From Oleiagrimonas sp964608595 (lineage in GTDB: Bacteria; Pseudomonadota; Gammaproteobacteria; Xanthomonadales; Rhodanobacteraceae), in NCBI GenBank assembly GCA_964608595.1, contig CAZSOU010000119.1:1-6614 (forward strand): a DNA stretch of 6,614 bases, given 5' to 3'. Positions 5,525-6,614 of this stretch are shown one piece after another. Each line of letters starts with the position of its first letter. Positions within the stretch are counted from its first letter, which is position 1. The notes beneath the pieces are model-generated. The model was not told where the DNA came from. It saw only the letters and a list, made by a program, of their open reading frames with translations, and ran no database searches. Made by a program: the position numbers and the translations under genes.

Positions 5525-6118
5525 TCAGATGCTTTGCGCTGTAATTGTGGCACCTGCCAACACGTAATTCGAGGGCACATGACCCTTTGACCTGAGTACT
5601 ATAAAAGTACCGGTGACGTTGGCATGGACGTGCGTGGTTTCTGCCGCGGAGCACAGCTTGCTTTTGGATGACAGCCAGATTTTCTCGGCAGAGTGATGGC
5701 TGGCACTTTCCTGCGCCAGCAACGTGCACTTGCCGCCGCCGACCAGGATGGTACCGGATGTGTGGACAACGCGATTGTTGTAGAGAATGGGATATTGAAC
5801 CATTCGCGATGCTGCAACGGATGATCCAATGCCGAGCCATGGCACCGCACCTGCCAGGAGAAGAAGCGGAAGCGCACAACAGGCAAGCGCAACAGAAGCG
5901 CGATAAACCCATGGCCTCCCGATCGCCGCGAGACTGGACTTGTACGGTGAAACCATCAGACCCGGTGCACAAAGGCAGCATGCCACGCCTGTGCACATGT
6001 CGAACAGACGATACATGTGCACGCTTGACACGACGAAAAACATGCCAGCACCGAGTAAAAACAAACCTGCGATGAGGCCCGCGCGCTTGTGAAGCTTTTC
6101 AGTGTCATGACCACTCAT
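5525..6118 (-). CDS. Unrecognised two-helix membrane protein
   Basis: A 197-aa protein of no family I recognise. It has two strong membrane segments, at about 14-34 (LIAGLFLLGAGMFFVVSSV) and about 74-95 (ASVALACCALPLLLLAGAV). A Cys-rich linker lies between them (MCTGVACCLCAPG, 41-53), and the roughly 100-residue tail is probably periplasmic. The tail has two cysteines (131, 156) that could form a disulfide and a beta-rich sequence (TFIVLRS, NYVLAGATITAQSI). The first charged residues (HDTEKLHKR) suit a cytoplasmic N-terminus. ATG 6118 is chosen; GTG 6121 and TTG 6130 are in frame just upstream. GGTGA precedes the ATG by only four bases, so the start is uncertain by a few codons. It has its own following hairpin and is probably a single gene. 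Confidence 0.75.
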   Translation of the reverse strand: MSGHDTEKLHKRAGLIAGLFLLGAGMFFVVSSVHMYRLFDMCTGVACCLCAPGLMVSPYKSSLAAIGRPWVYRASVALACCALPLLLLAGAVPWLGIGSSVAASRMVQYPILYNNRVVHTSGTILVGGGKCTLLAQESASHHSAEKIWLSSKSKLCSAAETTHVHANVTGTFIVLRSKGHVPSNYVLAGATITAQSI

Positions 6119-6130
6119 CACATCACCCAA

Positions 6131-6150
6131 CGCCGCGTTAAACCGCGGCG
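6131..6150 (-). terminator. Hairpin between small gene and membrane protein gene
   Basis: A perfect 7-bp GC stem (CGCCGCG/CGCGGCG) with loop TTAAAC, 50 bases after the stop of the 6200-6421 gene and 12 bases before the start of the next gene. No T-tract follows on the minus strand. It may be a weak terminator, or a leader stem near the ribosome site of the 6118 start. Confidence 0.4.
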
Positions 6151-6199
6151 AACCGCGAAGCGATTTGGCATCGGCTTGAACGCCGCGCTTTACGCCACC

Positions 6200-6421
6200 T
6201 CACTCCGTATACCAAACCGACACCAACCAGAGAGCCGGCCCCCAACTGCCCCCGCATGCCGCTTGCTTGATGTGCGCAATCTTGATACCCGGGTGAGCAT
6301 CCAGCCACGCGTTCAACTCCGCCTCAAAGGCGGCCGCGTTTTCACCGCGATTTTTGCCTGTGACAAGCCCTTTCTTGCCGGAGCCGGTGGGCGAGCCGAC
6401 CCAAAACAGTTTGACCTTCAA
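6200..6421 (-). CDS. Small conserved-looking hypothetical protein, TTG start
   Basis: A 73-aa protein starting at TTG 6421: KVKLFWVGSPTGSGKKGLVT, then ENAAAFEAELNAWLDAHPGI and a C-terminal SGGSWGP-like block (CGGSWGPALWLVSVWYTE). It looks like a compact alpha/beta domain: a strand, an amphipathic helix, a strand (KIAHIKQAA), then a final strand. I recall similar short proteins ending in GGSW...VWY among gammaproteobacteria, without a known role. TTG is supported by GGGAGA seven bases upstream; longer in-frame starts run into the palindromic element and encode its repeat sequence, so they are rejected. Only 18 bases separate the start from the element at 6440-6578, so the promoter must lie within or beyond the element. 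Confidence 0.65.
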   Translation of the reverse strand: MKVKLFWVGSPTGSGKKGLVTGKNRGENAAAFEAELNAWLDAHPGIKIAHIKQAACGGSWGPALWLVSVWYTE

Positions 6422-6439
6422 CGTGAATTCTCCCGGTAG

Positions 6440-6578
6440 GGAACCTCGAAAAACCGCGCACCATCGGAGTTTCCTGTGGGAGGGGCCGGTGGCCCGACAG
6501 GATGTACCGCAAGATCCGTCGGGGCCACCGGCCCCTCCCACAAGGGTCGCTTCAGGGTACAACGGTTTTCGAGACTCC
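6440..6578. repeat. MITE-like palindromic element (right, full-length, inverted copy)
   Basis: The reverse complement of 43-183 with about seven substitutions and two single-base deletions (roughly 94 % identical). Terminal repeats are GGAACCTCGAAAAACCG (6440-6456) and its slightly degraded partner (6563-6578, one A lost and one change). The REP pair is at 6475-6542, one arm lacking a single C. It stands directly upstream of the TTG-start gene, whose transcript would carry the element as a hairpin-rich leader if it starts beyond it. Confidence 0.87.
6475..6542. repeat. Inverted REP pair, right
   Basis: The same nested hairpin as at 80-148: GTGGGAGGGGCCGGTGG onward at 6476-6498 and its complement at 6518-6541. 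One C is missing in the first arm, leaving a single-base bulge. It still folds into a strong stem. Confidence 0.83.
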
Positions 6579-6579
6579 C

Positions 6580-6614
6580 TGTAATGAAGCCGATGACATC
6601 AGCCGATTACCGAT
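6580..6614. repeat. Outer 35-bp inverted repeat, right arm
   Basis: The exact reverse complement of 7-41, running to the end of the window. Its outer limit is not visible. Confidence 0.9.

Noticed and set aside
6422..6562. N-terminal extension of the small protein through the right element
   Set aside because: The codons would be the REP pair and TIR; the TTG with GGGAGA is a better start.

Overview
This 6.6 kb window comes from a GC-rich bacterial chromosome. It is most likely a gammaproteobacterium of the Xanthomonadaceae/Rhodanobacteraceae type. That placement is an inference from the L1-like metallo-beta-lactamase, the exported ATP-dependent ligase, and the GTGG-headed palindromic repeats.

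Layout: a 141-bp palindromic, MITE-like element (43-183) lies at the left edge. An inverted, roughly 94 % identical copy (6440-6578) lies at the right edge, and the inverted identity continues 35 bp outward on both sides (7-41 against 6580-6614). The whole window is therefore bracketed by an inverted repeat of about 175 bp. Next from the left come a signal-peptide-bearing ATP-dependent DNA ligase (minus strand, 184-1035) and a CAU-anticodon tRNA (plus, 1219-1295).

Directly after the tRNA lies a decayed defence-type island on the plus strand. It holds the N-terminal piece of an MmeI-like DNA methyltransferase fused in frame to a C-terminal Abi_2/HEPN piece. That fusion carries a shortened third copy of the palindromic element (1760-1832), which is read as codons. 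Next are an intact RHH antitoxin/ParE-like toxin pair (2229-2797) and the C-terminal remnant of an unidentified protein (2844-3089). A small, probably scrambled hypothetical gene on the minus strand (3011-3418) overlaps the remnant.

The right half is entirely minus-strand: an L1-like subclass B3 metallo-beta-lactamase (3531-4484), a TSUP (TauE/SafE-type) membrane permease (4712-5431), an unrecognised two-helix membrane protein (5525-6118) and a 73-aa conserved-looking small protein with a TTG start (6200-6421). The last gene's Shine-Dalgarno sequence lies just inside the right-hand element.

I see no complete new multi-gene system. The unusual content is structural: the nested palindromic element in three states, the inverted-repeat bracketing, and the methyltransferase-Abi chimera downstream of a tRNA. 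The TA pair is the only defence-type unit that looks functional. The enzyme genes do not form an obvious single pathway.
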